Shown: in pieces, positions 34,527 through 45,454 of the stretch
Numbering within the stretch: the first letter of the stretch is position 1
How the letters are laid out: each line of letters begins with the position of its first letter
Origin: an uncultured Oscillospiraceae bacterium
GTDB taxonomy: Bacteria > Bacillota > Clostridia > Oscillospirales > Acutalibacteraceae
Length of the DNA stretch: 54,595 nucleotides
NCBI GenBank assembly: GCA_900543555.1
Contig: UQRL01000012.1
Span: 1-54,595, forward strand
Direction: 5' to 3'
Position numbers and translations under genes: made by a program
Notes under the pieces: model-generated
The model's database searches: none
What the model saw: only the letters and a program-made list of their open reading frames with translations
Told to the model about the DNA's origin: nothing

Positions 34527-35299
34527 AGCAGGGCACCTCCTGTCAAAAGGGAAAGCACCTTGACTACCACACCTACGCCCATGGCGATGCAACCCCCTAC
34601 CAGCACGGCGTCCAGCATGCGGATGGCCCCGCTCAAGTAGTCCCCGTGGAAGAAATCCCGGATGGAGGTGGTCAGGGCCACGCCGGGCACCAGCCGGATG
34701 ATGGAACCGATGATGATTTTATCCATGCTGTGGCCTACGCCGAAGAACAGCAGCAGGGCGCCGCACAGCGTCACCAGGGCGCTGGCGGAGAGGTTGGTCA
34801 AAAACTTGGACATGCCATGGCCCTCTACCCAGCGAAGGTAGGGTTCCAGCGCCAGGCCGCAGAGAAAGGCGGTGAGGGCGTCAAAGCCATCCCCGCCGAA
34901 CAGATAGCTGAAGCAGGCGCTTCCAACGCCGCAGGCCAGGGTGGCCAGGGGCAGGGGGAAATAGGGGGTTTTTTGGATCTGCTTTAAAATCCGGAAGGAC
35001 TCCTCCACGGAGTGCTTTCCCTCTGCAATCTCCCGGGAGAGCTGGTTCACCGCGCTGATGCGGCCCAAATGGGTGGTGGTGCTGGGAATGTGCTTGAGCT
35101 CCACGGAATGCTCTACACCCTTCTCCGTGCCCACGGCAAAGATGGCGTTTGTCAGCACATAGACGTTGAATTTTTCCGCGTGATAGGCCGCGGCCACCCG
35201 CTCCATGGTCTCCTGCACCCGGGAGATTTCCGCCCCGCTGCGCAAGAGCGTCTCTCCCATTTGAAAGGAAAGCTCTAAAATACTGGTTTCTTCGCCCAT
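34523..35299 (-). CDS. ThrE-type exporter, large subunit (DUF1212)
   Basis: A 258-residue protein. The first 110 residues are the soluble DUF1212 region (LRSGAEISRVQETMERVAAA; LTNAIFAVGTE), followed by about five membrane segments with IIGSIIRLVPGVALTTSIRD. The ATG at 35299 is preferred over an upstream TTG because AAAGAGGGCG precedes it and the upstream part overlaps the promoter. The partner subunit follows directly. The likely function is export of threonine, serine or related solutes. Confidence 0.88.
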   Translation of the reverse strand: MGEETSILELSFQMGETLLRSGAEISRVQETMERVAAAYHAEKFNVYVLTNAIFAVGTEKGVEHSVELKHIPSTTTHLGRISAVNQLSREIAEGKHSVEESFRILKQIQKTPYFPLPLATLACGVGSACFSYLFGGDGFDALTAFLCGLALEPYLRWVEGHGMSKFLTNLSASALVTLCGALLLFFGVGHSMDKIIIGSIIRLVPGVALTTSIRDFFHGDYLSGAIRMLDAVLVGGCIAMGVGVVVKVLSLLTGGALL

Positions 35300-35336
35300 G
35301 AACGCCCTCTTTTCCGCAAAAGCTCTTATCCTATCT

Positions 35337-35364
35337 ATGGTAATCGAACTGGCCCGCTCTGTCA
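35337..35364 (-). promoter_or_regulatory. Promoter of the thrE-rluA-csaB unit
   Basis: On the reverse strand TTGACA (35364-35359) and TACCAT (35342-35337) are 17 bases apart, about 38 bases before the thrE start. Confidence 0.65.
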
Positions 35365-35526
35365 ACCGCCCGAAGGGAAAGTTTTCCTTCCTGCCGGTTT
35401 CGCGCCGGGGCTTTTACTGTCCTTTTTGGAATATTTGTCGAATTTTGTCATTTTTTCTTTCTTATTGCCCACTGCTGTGCTACAATGGAAAAAACTAGGG
35501 TGAATTTTGGAGAGGAGGGTGCGGCT

Positions 35527-37263
35527 ATGGGGCACGTTCAGAAGCTCTCGACCTTCCTTTTTGTCTTGGCCTTGGCGCTTTTGTGGGGCGGAAGCGTCCG
35601 GGCGGCCAGCTTTTCCGCCAGCCTCAGCGTGGAGGAGGGGCGCCCTGGAACCCAGGTGGAGGCCCGGTTCTTTTATAACGGAACCCTCTCCGGTGTGGCG
35701 GCCCTGCGCATCCGGCTGGAATATGACCCAGAGGTTCTGCGCTTCCAGGAGGTACAGTATGGGGACCAGCTGGAAAAGGGAGAGACCGCTACAAAGAATG
35801 AGGATGGGGTCCTCTCAACGGTGGTCACTCTGCCTGGGGAGGAAACCTCTCTGGACATTGGAGATTTGCTGGTGTGCAGCTTTCTGGTCCGCGGGGACGC
35901 GCCGCTGGAGAAAACCCTTTTGCGCGCCTCCGTATTCCAGGTGGTGGATGGGAATTCCGAACCTGTCCAGGAGGGGATGGAAACAGAATTGGCCCTCCAG
36001 GTGCTCCCGCCGCCCAGCACAGACGCCCGGCTGCTGTCCCTTGTGCCGGAGACGGGCCAGCTCACCCCTGCTTTCCATCCAGAGGTTCTGGAATACCGTC
36101 TCTCAGTTCCCTTTGAAGTCACGTCCATGACCTTTGCCGCCCAGCCCGCAACAGGCGCTTCCTGTCGGGTGAACCGGGAAAGCCTGGGCGCTGGCGGGAG
36201 CGACACGCTGTTTCGCATTACCGTCACGGCGGAGGACGGGGAAACCCAGCGGGTATATCAGGTGACGGTTCACCGCCAGGAAAAGGAGGAAGAGCCGGAG
36301 CTCAGCCAGGACACCCGGCTGCTTTCCCTGCTTCCAGAGACGGGGCAGCTTGTCCCGGAATTTGAACCGGGAATTCTGGAATACAGCCTCACCGTCCCCT
36401 ATGAGGTCACCGCCATGACCTTTTCCGCCCAGCCGGCGGAGGGGGCGTCCTGCCGGGTGAACCGGAAAAACCTGGGGGCTGGCGGCAGTGCCACCCTGTT
36501 CCTGCTCACTGTCACAGCCGAGGACGGGGAATCCAAGCGGGTTTACCAGGTGACTGTCCACCGGCAGGAGAAGGAGGAAGAGGAAAAGCCAACCCTCAGC
36601 CAGGATGCCCGGCTGTTGTCTCTTACCCCAGAGCAAGGGCAGCTTTCCCCGGCCTTTGATCCGGAGGTTTTGGAGTACCGGCTTACGGTGCCTTTTGAAG
36701 TGACCACTATGACTTTTGATGCCCAGCCTGCAGAAGGTGCGTCCTACCGGGTGAACCGGAAAAACTTGGGGGCTGGGGGAAGCAGTACCCTTTTCACCCT
36801 CACAGTTACCGCGGAGGACGGCACGGCGAAACGCGTCTATCAGGTGACGGTTTACCGGCAGGAGAAGGCGGCCGCTGCCAGCCCGTCGCCCACGAGAACG
36901 CCCTCGCCGGTTTCAGTGGGTTCCGCCGGAACCTCCCGCCCATCCTCTTCATCCACAGCCGGGCCCGCCCGGGAGGAGACCCCGGCCCCTGTGCAAAGCG
37001 CCCCTGCGGAGGAGGCGTCTGCAGCCCCCGCGTTGGAGCCCGTGCCCGTCATAGAGGAGGAAGGGGGAACGCCGTCCCCTTCCAGCACAGAAGGCGGCTC
37101 CGACGGGCTGGTCCTTCAGAGCGGCCGGACCACTTCGCTGCTGCCTGGGCTGCTGGCAGGGGCGCTGTTCCTGCTGGTCTGTTTCCTGTCCGGCCCCATC
37201 GCCCGGTGGGTGAACCGGCACTTCCCCGCTTCTGGAAAGGAGCCCCCACAGCAAAGAAAATGA
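35527..37263 (+). CDS. Exported cohesin-like protein with three cadherin-like repeats and a C-terminal anchor
   Basis: A 578-residue surface protein. Signal peptide 1-26 (cut after VRA); a cohesin-like domain at 27-150 (VEARFFYNGTLSGVAALRIR, LEYDPEVLRFQEV, IGDLLVCSFLV); three near-identical ~98-residue cadherin-like beta-sandwich (PF12733-type) repeats at 164-444, each with DxRLLSL and YQVTVHRQ or a close variant; a Ser/Pro/Ala/Glu linker at 445-536; and a membrane helix at 537-556 with a basic tail. The ATG at 35527 has GGAGAGGAGGG upstream and gives the signal. The cohesin could bind a dockerin partner, none of which is seen here. It might equally be a stand-alone adhesion module. Confidence 0.8.
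   Translation: MGHVQKLSTFLFVLALALLWGGSVRAASFSASLSVEEGRPGTQVEARFFYNGTLSGVAALRIRLEYDPEVLRFQEVQYGDQLEKGETATKNEDGVLSTVVTLPGEETSLDIGDLLVCSFLVRGDAPLEKTLLRASVFQVVDGNSEPVQEGMETELALQVLPPPSTDARLLSLVPETGQLTPAFHPEVLEYRLSVPFEVTSMTFAAQPATGASCRVNRESLGAGGSDTLFRITVTAEDGETQRVYQVTVHRQEKEEEPELSQDTRLLSLLPETGQLVPEFEPGILEYSLTVPYEVTAMTFSAQPAEGASCRVNRKNLGAGGSATLFLLTVTAEDGESKRVYQVTVHRQEKEEEEKPTLSQDARLLSLTPEQGQLSPAFDPEVLEYRLTVPFEVTTMTFDAQPAEGASYRVNRKNLGAGGSSTLFTLTVTAEDGTAKRVYQVTVYRQEKAAAASPSPTRTPSPVSVGSAGTSRPSSSSTAGPAREETPAPVQSAPAEEASAAPALEPVPVIEEEGGTPSPSSTEGGSDGLVLQSGRTTSLLPGLLAGALFLLVCFLSGPIARWVNRHFPASGKEPPQQRK
36016..36867 (+). repeat. Three direct repeats of about 294 bases in the cohesin-like gene
   Basis: The units start near 36016, 36304 and 36598. 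They share long identical protein segments (VNRKNLGAGGS, TVTAEDG), with the second and third units closest to each other. Such repeats can gain or lose copies by recombination. Confidence 0.8.
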
Positions 37264-37270
37264 GCCGCGG

Positions 37271-37310
37271 AAAAGCCGCCCCTCCCTTGCCCATGGGAGA
37301 GACGGCTTTT
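37271..37310. terminator. Bidirectional terminator
   Basis: AAAAGCCG ... CGGCTTTT with an inner CTCCC/GGGAG stem, between the surface-protein gene and the convergent dnaI-like gene. Confidence 0.75.
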
Positions 37311-37332
37311 CTGTTCCAGCCGTGTTGGCTCT

Positions 37333-38319
37333 TTAAGGGTGCTTGCGGCTTTTTTGCAGGCGTTTCTGCACCCGCACATCGTTGCCCAAGAATTCCAGCT
37401 TGCCGTAATAGCCTGCAATGCGGGAGGCAAACCGCTCGCTGTACCGGCTTTCCAATTCCTTCAGGGTCAGATTGGTGCTGATAATGGTGGGCCGCTCCGC
37501 CAGCATCCGGCTGTTGATGATATTGTAGAGGGCGGCGTTTACATAGGCAGAGGGAAATTCAGTGCCCAGGTCATCCAGAATCAGCAAATCGCACTCGGTC
37601 AGCTGGGTGTTGGTGTCGCCCTCTTCCGGGGGTTCCCGGTCAAAGCGCTCCTTTTCCAGGGCCACAGCAAAGCTTTGGGCAGAGCCGTATATCACCCCCA
37701 TGCCCTTTTCAATGGCCTTTCCCGCAATGGCCAGGGACAGGTGGGTTTTTCCCAGGCCGGTTCCGCCGCGGAACAGCATGCTGGGAGAGTCGGGCCGCAG
37801 CTTTTCCCCGTAGCTTTGGCAGGCCCGAAAGACCTTTTCCATCTGCCGGTACACCCGTTCATCCTCCTGGTAATACTCCAAAGAGAAGCTCTCGAAGGTG
37901 CAGCTCTCCAATGGGGCGTCCATGCTCAGGCGCTCATAGGCCATGCGCCGCTGCAAGGATTTTAAGCACTGGCACATGCGGCCGTCCACAAAGCCGCTGT
38001 CCTGGCAGTTGGAACACTGATACTGCGGGGTTACGTCCTCCTGGCTCAGCCCGTTTTGCGCCAGCAGGCCGTTGTACTCCTCCCGCAGGGCCATACCCCT
38101 TTCCTTCATGCGGGTCAGTTCCTGGCGCACGTCCCCGCCGGAGAGCACTGCCCGCGCTGCCCCAGAGGCGTTGCGGGCCATCTCCTCCCGGATTTGCGCG
38201 GCCCGGGGGCAGTCCTCAAAAAAGCGTTCCCGGCAGGCGGCGGCCTTTTCCTCGGCCCGGCGGCGGCGGTCCTCCAGCTCTTTGCAGGCTGCCTGGTAGA
38301 TTTTTACTCCATATCCCAT
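37333..38319 (-). CDS. DnaI/DnaC-type helicase loader ATPase
   Basis: A 328-residue AAA+ protein. An N-terminal coiled region leads to a zinc motif (C102-x2-C105 ... C116-x-C118), then Walker A GGTGLGKTH at 185-193, Walker B CDLLILDDLGTEF, and an arginine-rich sensor region (YSERFASRIAGYYGKLEF). It loads DnaB helicase at origins or restart sites. The start is three bases from the DnaD-like gene, so both are made together, as in other Clostridia. Confidence 0.92.
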   Translation of the reverse strand: MGYGVKIYQAACKELEDRRRRAEEKAAACRERFFEDCPRAAQIREEMARNASGAARAVLSGGDVRQELTRMKERGMALREEYNGLLAQNGLSQEDVTPQYQCSNCQDSGFVDGRMCQCLKSLQRRMAYERLSMDAPLESCTFESFSLEYYQEDERVYRQMEKVFRACQSYGEKLRPDSPSMLFRGGTGLGKTHLSLAIAGKAIEKGMGVIYGSAQSFAVALEKERFDREPPEEGDTNTQLTECDLLILDDLGTEFPSAYVNAALYNIINSRMLAERPTIISTNLTLKELESRYSERFASRIAGYYGKLEFLGNDVRVQKRLQKSRKHP

Positions 38320-38322
38320 ATC

Positions 38323-39315
38323 TCACAGCTCCTCTGGCAGGTCAAAAAAGCTCATGCGCTCCAGCTCCTCGATATCGTAGCTCTTGCCAGAGCCCCGGTC
38401 CTCCCGTTTCCGGGCTTCCAGCTGCTCCAGCTCCCGCAGGTTGCGCACGCCGCTGCGGTGCCAGCCCTCGAGGATTTTATTGATATACCCAGCGCTGAAT
38501 TTCCCGGTGTTGTCCACGCACCGTTCATAGGCGGCGGTGAGCATTTCTACGGTAAACTTCCATTGGTACACCCAGCGGTAGGCGGCCTCCTCCTCCTTTT
38601 TAGAGGGAGAGCGCCGGGGCATTCCCGCCGCGGACTGCACCTTGGCCCAGGCCTGCTGGTGCTCGTCCAGCTCCCGCAGCTTCTGCTCGGCGGCCTCCAA
38701 GGTAAAAACTCCGCTGGCGGCCCAGTCCCGGGCCACAGAGTCAATGTAGGCAGTGCCGGTGCGGCCCACGTTTTTGGCGTAATGCAGCAGCATTACCACT
38801 ACCTCCACAGGCAGGCCATAGTCATCGCAAATGGTCAGCAGGGTGGAGGCCATGGCAGGAGAGAGGGTTTTGCCCAGGGTGTTTTCCGCCTCTTGCATAA
38901 GAAAGCGAATCCCCTCTGATTCCCCCATCCGGGCGGCAAGATGCTGTGTGTCCGGCTTTAGCAGGCGCCGCTTGGGGGGCAGGCTGGCAGCTGTTCCGCC
39001 GCCTGCCTCTGGCAGCGGGGCAGGCCCGTCCTCTGGCTGCGCGACCTGGACCCGCCGGGCAGGGGAGAGCTCGCCTTCCTGGCCGGCAAGCAGTCCCTCC
39101 TGCACCCAGTAATCCAGCGCGTCCAGGGCGCTGTCCAAACTCATGCCCAAGGCTTGGGCCAGCAGGTCTGGCTGAACGGCCTCCCCTCCGTGGCGCAGCA
39201 TCCACAGCAAGACCTGCAGCTGCTCCTTGCCAGCCAGTTTTATATAGCGGTCCACCAGGGCGGTGGGCACAGCGAATACGCTGCTCCAAGGCCCCATATG
39301 TAGTGTGTATTCCAT
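38323..39315 (-). CDS. DnaD/DnaB-domain replication initiation protein
   Basis: A 330-residue protein with a winged-helix N-terminus (VDRYIKLAGKEQLQVLLWML) and two DnaD-like C-terminal modules: ICDDYGLPVEVVVMLLHYAK and AYERCVDNTGKFSAGYINKI, the latter ending in LEGWHRSG. In Firmicutes such proteins remodel DNA and recruit the helicase-loader complex; the partner loader is the next gene. The ATG has AAAGGGGAAA upstream. Its promoter probably lies near 39366 (TGG-TATACT on the reverse strand). Confidence 0.9.
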   Translation of the reverse strand: MEYTLHMGPWSSVFAVPTALVDRYIKLAGKEQLQVLLWMLRHGGEAVQPDLLAQALGMSLDSALDALDYWVQEGLLAGQEGELSPARRVQVAQPEDGPAPLPEAGGGTAASLPPKRRLLKPDTQHLAARMGESEGIRFLMQEAENTLGKTLSPAMASTLLTICDDYGLPVEVVVMLLHYAKNVGRTGTAYIDSVARDWAASGVFTLEAAEQKLRELDEHQQAWAKVQSAAGMPRRSPSKKEEEAAYRWVYQWKFTVEMLTAAYERCVDNTGKFSAGYINKILEGWHRSGVRNLRELEQLEARKREDRGSGKSYDIEELERMSFFDLPEEL

Positions 39316-39407
39316 GGTTTCCCCTTTCTCTCAAGAGGCAGCCTGCCCCTTTCCTTTAAAAATATAGTATACCACAGAATCCTTCCGGAAAAAAGCGCAA
39401 ATTCATC

Positions 39408-39436
39408 TTGACTCCCCTCCTTTTTTCCTGTATAAT
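39408..39436 (+). promoter_or_regulatory. tRNA-Thr promoter
   Basis: TTGACT (39408-39413) and TATAAT (39431-39436), spacer 17, lie 29 bases before the tRNA. Confidence 0.85.
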
Positions 39437-39465
39437 ATCTTAGCGTTCTAAGTGGGGCGGTTTGT

Positions 39466-39540
39466 GCTACTGTGGCTCAATGGCAGAGCAGCTCACTCGT
39501 AATGAGCAGGTTGTCAGTTCGATTCTGACCAGTAGCTCCA
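39466..39540 (+). tRNA. tRNA-Thr (anticodon CGU)
   Basis: The acceptor arms GCTACTG and CAGTAGC pair fully, the anticodon stem is GCTCA/TGAGC with loop CTCGTAA and anticodon CGT at 39498-39500, and the T-arm GTCAGTTCGATTCTGAC is standard. CCA is encoded at 39538-39540. It reads ACG codons. Confidence 0.95.
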
Positions 39541-39676
39541 CATGGCGGCAGGGCTTGGGCCTTGCCGCTTTTCTTATGCTGCGGGAAGGGCCTTGTGCCA
39601 ACAACGGGCGCCGGTGGCGAGAAAGCGTGTGAGAACTCAGAAGGGCAGGGCCCTTGCCCCTCCGGGAGGTGCCGTT

Positions 39677-40270
39677 ATGAAAGAATATTGCGGAGAGGTC
39701 TTTTCTAAACTGGAGCTGGCAGGGGAAGAGCTCTCTGGCCTGCTGCTGGAGGACTGCCTGTTCCAAAGCTGCCGTTTTACAGAGCTTTCCCTGGTGAACT
39801 GCCGGTTTTCCGGCTGCCGTTTTGTGGACTGCAAGGTGGCGGCCCCCAAGCTGCGGGGCTGTCAGATGTTCTCTTGCGATTTTGAGAACTGCGCCCTTTC
39901 CGGGGTGGATTGGTCCGCCCTGCTGGACGAGCGCAAGAGGGAGATGGGCTTCCTGCCCTTTGACAGCCTGAACGGCTGCTCCCTGCGCCATTGTGTGTTC
40001 TTTGGCTTGGACCTGAAGAGCTTCAACTTCTCCCGGACGGACCTGTCCGGCAGTGTGTTCGACGGCTGCCATCTGGAGGAGGCCAGCTTTCAGGAGTGCC
40101 GCTTGGGAGGAGCATCCTTTGCCCAGAACGACTTGTCCGGGGCGGACTTTCGCGGCGCGGAGGAGTATTTTTTCTCCTTGGAAAGCAACCGCGTCAAAGG
40201 GGCCCGCTTTTCATTGCCAGAGGCCGTAAACCTGCTCTCTGCCTTGGGAGTGGTCATCGAAGAATTATAA
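39677..40270 (+). CDS. Pentapeptide-repeat protein
   Basis: A 197-residue protein made almost wholly of five-residue repeats with central F or L (for example CLFQSCRFTELSLVNCRFSG and FDGCHLEEASFQECRLGGAS), forming a right-handed quadrilateral beta-helix. A non-repeat loop (LLDERKREMGFLPFDSLN) interrupts the helix, as in Qnr-type proteins. The ATG has GGGAGGTG upstream. Some relatives bind DNA gyrase and resemble DNA; that role here is only a possibility. Cysteines in many repeats are common in this group. It probably shares the tRNA transcript or has its own promoter. Confidence 0.85.
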   Translation: MKEYCGEVFSKLELAGEELSGLLLEDCLFQSCRFTELSLVNCRFSGCRFVDCKVAAPKLRGCQMFSCDFENCALSGVDWSALLDERKREMGFLPFDSLNGCSLRHCVFFGLDLKSFNFSRTDLSGSVFDGCHLEEASFQECRLGGASFAQNDLSGADFRGAEEYFFSLESNRVKGARFSLPEAVNLLSALGVVIEEL

Positions 40271-40283
40271 CCCCGTTGGAAAC

Positions 40284-40306
40284 GCCGCCTGTGGGCGGCT
40301 TTTTTT
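40284..40306 (+). terminator. Terminator of the pentapeptide-repeat gene
   Basis: GCCGCC / GGCGGC with a TGTG loop and seven T. Confidence 0.9.
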
Positions 40307-40356
40307 CTGCTGTTTTTCCCTTTGGGGCCATTCATAAACAATTTACAAAAAGCTCC

Positions 40357-40423
40357 TTGACTTTTGCTGACCTAGGTGGTACAGTATAAGCATGGATTAG
40401 CACTCGAAGTAAAAGAGTGCTAA
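40357..40423 (+). promoter_or_regulatory. hrcA-dnaK operon promoter with CIRCE operator
   Basis: TTGACT (40357-40362) and TACAGT (40380-40385), spacer 17. A perfect CIRCE follows: TTAGCACTC (40397-40405), nine bases, GAGTGCTAA (40415-40423). HrcA bound here blocks the heat-shock operon; GroEL normally supports HrcA. No second CIRCE is seen before dnaK. Confidence 0.97.
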
Positions 40424-40446
40424 AACAACCAGCGGAGGTGAAAGGC

Positions 40447-41472
40447 ATGGAGCTTACGCCACGAAAGGAGCGCATCCTGTCCTCCGTGGTCGCCGGGTAT
40501 ATCAAAAGCGGCGAGCCCGTGGGGAGCAAGGCCATCGCGGACGAAGTGGGCGTTTCCTCGGCCACGGTGCGCAATGAGATGGCCGGCCTGATCGAGCTGG
40601 GCCTTTTAGAGCAGCCCCACACCTCGGCCGGGCGGATCCCCTCTCAGAAAGGGTATCGGGAATATGTGGACCACCTGATGAAGGTTCCTGAGCTGAAGGA
40701 AGAGGAGCGGCGCGCTTTTGACTCCATGCTTCTCTCCGGCTCTTACGATCCAGAGAAACTGCTGGGCCGGGCCTCCCGGCTGCTTTCGGGGGTGACCCGG
40801 TGCGTGGGAATCGCCACCACCCCCAGCGGGGACGCCGCCCGGGTAAAGGCAGTGCAGTTTGTCCAGACCAGCCGGCGCACGGCCATGCTCATCCTGATGA
40901 GCTCCGCCGGCACCATGAAGAACCGGGTGTTTCACTGTGACTTCGATTTGACCAACGATATCCTGCGGGTGTTCTTCCGGGTGTTCAACGGCAAACTGGC
41001 CGGCAAGGCGGTGGCCGATATCACTCCGGCCCTGCTGCAGGGCATTGGGGTCAGCCTGGGGCAGATGTACGTCCTGATGGGGGCGCCCATGCGGGCCCTT
41101 CTGGAAGTGGCGCGGGATACCATGGGCACCGAGGTGTTCCTGGGCGGCCAGATGAACCTGCTGTTCTACCCCGAGCTGGAGCACGGGGGCGCCCGCCGGG
41201 TGATGGATTTGCTGGAGCGCCGGGAGGACCTGGTTCTGCTGCTGCGGCAGCGTCCGGGGCATGTGGTCACACGCATTGGCAGGGAGCTGGGCCGGCCAGA
41301 GCTGGATAAGACCTCTTTGGCCGTCAGCCGCTATCTGGTGGACGGGCAGGATGCGGGGGCTCTGGCGGTTCTGGGGCCTGTTCGGATGGACTACCCCCGG
41401 GTGACTTCCGTCCTGCAATACGTTGCCGCCCAGGTGGGGCAGCAGCTCACTGTTTTGATGAAGGATGAATGA
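40447..41472 (+). CDS. hrcA: Heat-inducible transcription repressor HrcA
   Basis: A 341-residue repressor that binds CIRCE. The winged-helix N-terminus is clear (PRKERILSSVVAGYIKSGEP, VSSATVRNEMAGLIELGLLE, SAGRIPSQKGYREYVD), followed by the GAF-like and insertion domains ending in DYPRVTSVLQYVA. The start has GGAGGTGAAAGGC upstream, 24 bases after CIRCE, so HrcA controls its own operon. Confidence 0.97.
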   Translation: MELTPRKERILSSVVAGYIKSGEPVGSKAIADEVGVSSATVRNEMAGLIELGLLEQPHTSAGRIPSQKGYREYVDHLMKVPELKEEERRAFDSMLLSGSYDPEKLLGRASRLLSGVTRCVGIATTPSGDAARVKAVQFVQTSRRTAMLILMSSAGTMKNRVFHCDFDLTNDILRVFFRVFNGKLAGKAVADITPALLQGIGVSLGQMYVLMGAPMRALLEVARDTMGTEVFLGGQMNLLFYPELEHGGARRVMDLLERREDLVLLLRQRPGHVVTRIGRELGRPELDKTSLAVSRYLVDGQDAGALAVLGPVRMDYPRVTSVLQYVAAQVGQQLTVLMKDE

Positions 41473-41535
41473 CAGCGGCCGGGCCGCTGAATCCATAGAG
41501 ATTATCCATTGAGATTATAGAAGGGAGCCGGGAAC

Positions 41536-42087
41536 ATGGCAAAGGATAAGAAGAAAGAGCCGGAGCAGACGCCGGAGACCCAAGAGCAGAAAGCAGAAGC
41601 GTCCCAGCCGGAGGAGGCTGAAAAAAAGGAATGCCCTCCGGAGGAGACCGAGCTGCAAAAGCTGCAAAAAGAGTTTGAAGAGCACAAACAGCAGCACCTG
41701 CGGGTGCTTGCGGAATATGACAACTTCCGCAAGCGCACTGCCAACGAGAAAAGCGCTATCTACAACAATGCGGTCAGCGATACCGTAAAGGAGCTGCTCC
41801 CCATCGCGGACAACATCGAGCGGGCCCTGGGCCAGGAGAATGCCTCCGCCGAGGACATGAAAAAGGGTGTGGAGATGATCGAGCACCAGATTCAGACCTG
41901 CTTTGAAAAGCTGGGCCTCACGGAGATGGGAAAAGTGGGGGAGGCTTTCGACCCCAACCTGCACAACGCTGTGGCCCACATCGAGGATGAGTCCTTGGGG
42001 GAGAACGTCATCGCCGCCGTGTACCAGAAAGGCTATAAGCTGGGGGACCGGGTGGTCCGCCACGCCATGGTCCAGGTGGCCAACTAA
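41536..42087 (+). CDS. grpE: Nucleotide exchange factor GrpE
   Basis: A 183-residue GrpE: an acidic disordered N-terminus, a long coiled coil (ELQKLQKEFEEHKQQHLRVL, AEYDNFRKRTANEK), and the beta-domain signature FDPNLHNAVAHIED with VVRHAMVQVAN. It releases ADP from DnaK. GGGAGCCGGGAAC lies before the ATG. It stands between hrcA and dnaK in the standard order. Confidence 0.97.
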   Translation: MAKDKKKEPEQTPETQEQKAEASQPEEAEKKECPPEETELQKLQKEFEEHKQQHLRVLAEYDNFRKRTANEKSAIYNNAVSDTVKELLPIADNIERALGQENASAEDMKKGVEMIEHQIQTCFEKLGLTEMGKVGEAFDPNLHNAVAHIEDESLGENVIAAVYQKGYKLGDRVVRHAMVQVAN

Positions 42088-42162
42088 CAGCGCAAGTCCA
42101 ACACATTGACATATACGAAACCCTGTAACGATATTTTAGAGAACAAAGGAAGGTAGTTTATT

Positions 42163-44016
<1,854 letters not shown>

Positions 44017-44160
44017 GACCTTGGCTTTTTCCAAGGCATGACCGGCCAAGGATGCGGGGGCGGGAGACCGTCCTCGCGTCTTTGGGTGTTGGGGCTGGAA
44101 GGGCCCCTGGAAATTTTGCGTGAGAAAAGCGGCGAACCTGCTGTTTGGGAGTGATGGAAC

Positions 44161-45306
44161 ATGGCGGATAAACGGGATTACTACGAGGTTCTGGGCGTGG
44201 CCAAGGGGGCCAGCGAGGACGAGATCAAAAAGGCATACCGGAAGCTGGCTAAAAAGTATCACCCGGACCTGAACCCCGGGGACAAGGATGCGGAGTCCAA
44301 GTTCAAAGAGGTCAACGAGGCCTACGAGGTTCTCTCCGACCAGGAGAAGCGGGCGCGCTACGATCAATTCGGCCACGCGGGGGTGGACCCCAATTTCGGC
44401 GGCGGCGCGGCGGGAGGAAACCCCTTCCAAGGCGCGGGCTTCGATTTTACCGATATCTTCGACAGCTTCTTCGGCGGGGGCTTTGGCGGCGGGCGCCGTC
44501 AGAACCCCAATGCCCCCCGGCGGGGCAGTGATGTGCAGGCCAACATCGCCATCTCCTTTGAAGAGGCCGCCAAAGGCTGCAAGAAGACCGTCACTTACTC
44601 TCAGATTGAGGACTGCGCCGACTGCCATGGCACCGGCGCTGCGGCAGGCACCAGCCCCAAGACCTGTGAGCACTGCCACGGCACAGGGCAGGTGCGCATC
44701 AGCCAGCGCACGCCTTTCGGTGTAGTGCAGTCCACCCAGACCTGTGACCGCTGCGGCGGCACGGGCAAGGTGGTGGAAACCCCCTGCAAAACCTGCGGAG
44801 GCAAAGGCAAGGTCCGCCGCCGGAAAAGCCTGGAAATCACAGTGCCGGCGGGTATTGATGACGAGCAGATTTTAAATGTGGGGGGCCATGGCAACGCGGG
44901 ATCGAACGGTGGGCCTGCCGGGGATCTGCATGTGTATATCTCCGTGCGGCCACACCCCATTTTCGAGCGCCGCGGCAACGATGTCTGGTGCGAAATGCCC
45001 ATCACCTTTACCCAGGCGGCCTTGGGCGCTGACGTGGAGGTGCCCACCCTGGACGGCAAGGTCAGCTACCACGTCCATGAGGGTACCCAGCCGGGCGATG
45101 TGTTCCGCCTGAAGGGCAAGGGCATCCAGGGGCTGAATACCCGGATGCGGGGGGACCAATACGTCCAGGTCACAGTAGAGGTGCCCCGGAACCTTTCTAA
45201 GCGCCAGAAGGAACTCCTCAGTGAGCTGGACAAAACCAGCGATGAGAAGAATTATCAAAAGCGCAGAAGCTTTTTCGGAAAGCTGAAAGACCTGTTTGGA
45301 GAATGA
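44161..45306 (+). CDS. dnaJ: Chaperone DnaJ (Hsp40, type I)
   Basis: A 381-residue type I J-protein. J-domain at 1-70 with the HPD triad (KYHPDLNPG), a Gly/Phe-rich linker ([14 protein letters not shown]), four zinc-finger CxxCxGxG repeats ([32 protein letters not shown]), and the C-terminal substrate domains ([20 protein letters not shown]). It stimulates DnaK. A 144-base gap after dnaK holds a CCTTGG/CCAAGG hairpin (44021-44038) that may reduce read-through. Confidence 0.98.
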   Translation: MADKRDYYEVLGVAKGASEDEIKKAYRKLAKKYHPDLNPGDKDAESKFKEVNEAYEVLSDQEKRARYDQFGHAGVDPNFGGGAAGGNPFQGAGFDFTDIFDSFFGGGFGGGRRQNPNAPRRGSDVQANIAISFEEAAKGCKKTVTYSQIEDCADCHGTGAAAGTSPKTCEHCHGTGQVRISQRTPFGVVQSTQTCDRCGGTGKVVETPCKTCGGKGKVRRRKSLEITVPAGIDDEQILNVGGHGNAGSNGGPAGDLHVYISVRPHPIFERRGNDVWCEMPITFTQAALGADVEVPTLDGKVSYHVHEGTQPGDVFRLKGKGIQGLNTRMRGDQYVQVTVEVPRNLSKRQKELLSELDKTSDEKNYQKRRSFFGKLKDLFGE

Positions 45307-45310
45307 AGCC

Positions 45311-45341
45311 AAAGGGCCCCGGCAATTTGCCGGGGCCCTTT
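45311..45341 (+). terminator. Terminator of hrcA-grpE-dnaK-dnaJ
   Basis: Perfect 13-bp stem AAAGGGCCCCGGC / GCCGGGGCCCTTT with a five-base loop. Confidence 0.85.
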
Positions 45342-45389
45342 GCTTTGCGCGGTTTTTCCCCTTTTTTCAATAAAAAATGTGCCTCTGCC

Positions 45390-45418
45390 TTGCAAACCTT
45401 GGCAGAACATGGTACAAT
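45390..45418 (+). promoter_or_regulatory. Promoter of the MATE gene
   Basis: TTGCAA (45390-45395) and TACAAT (45413-45418), spacer 17. Confidence 0.7.
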
Positions 45419-45454
45419 TGTTGCAATATCAACTATTTTGAGGAGTGGAGAACG

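Noticed and set aside
36016..36867. Transposon-derived direct repeats
   Set aside because: The repeats are in-frame protein domains within one gene.
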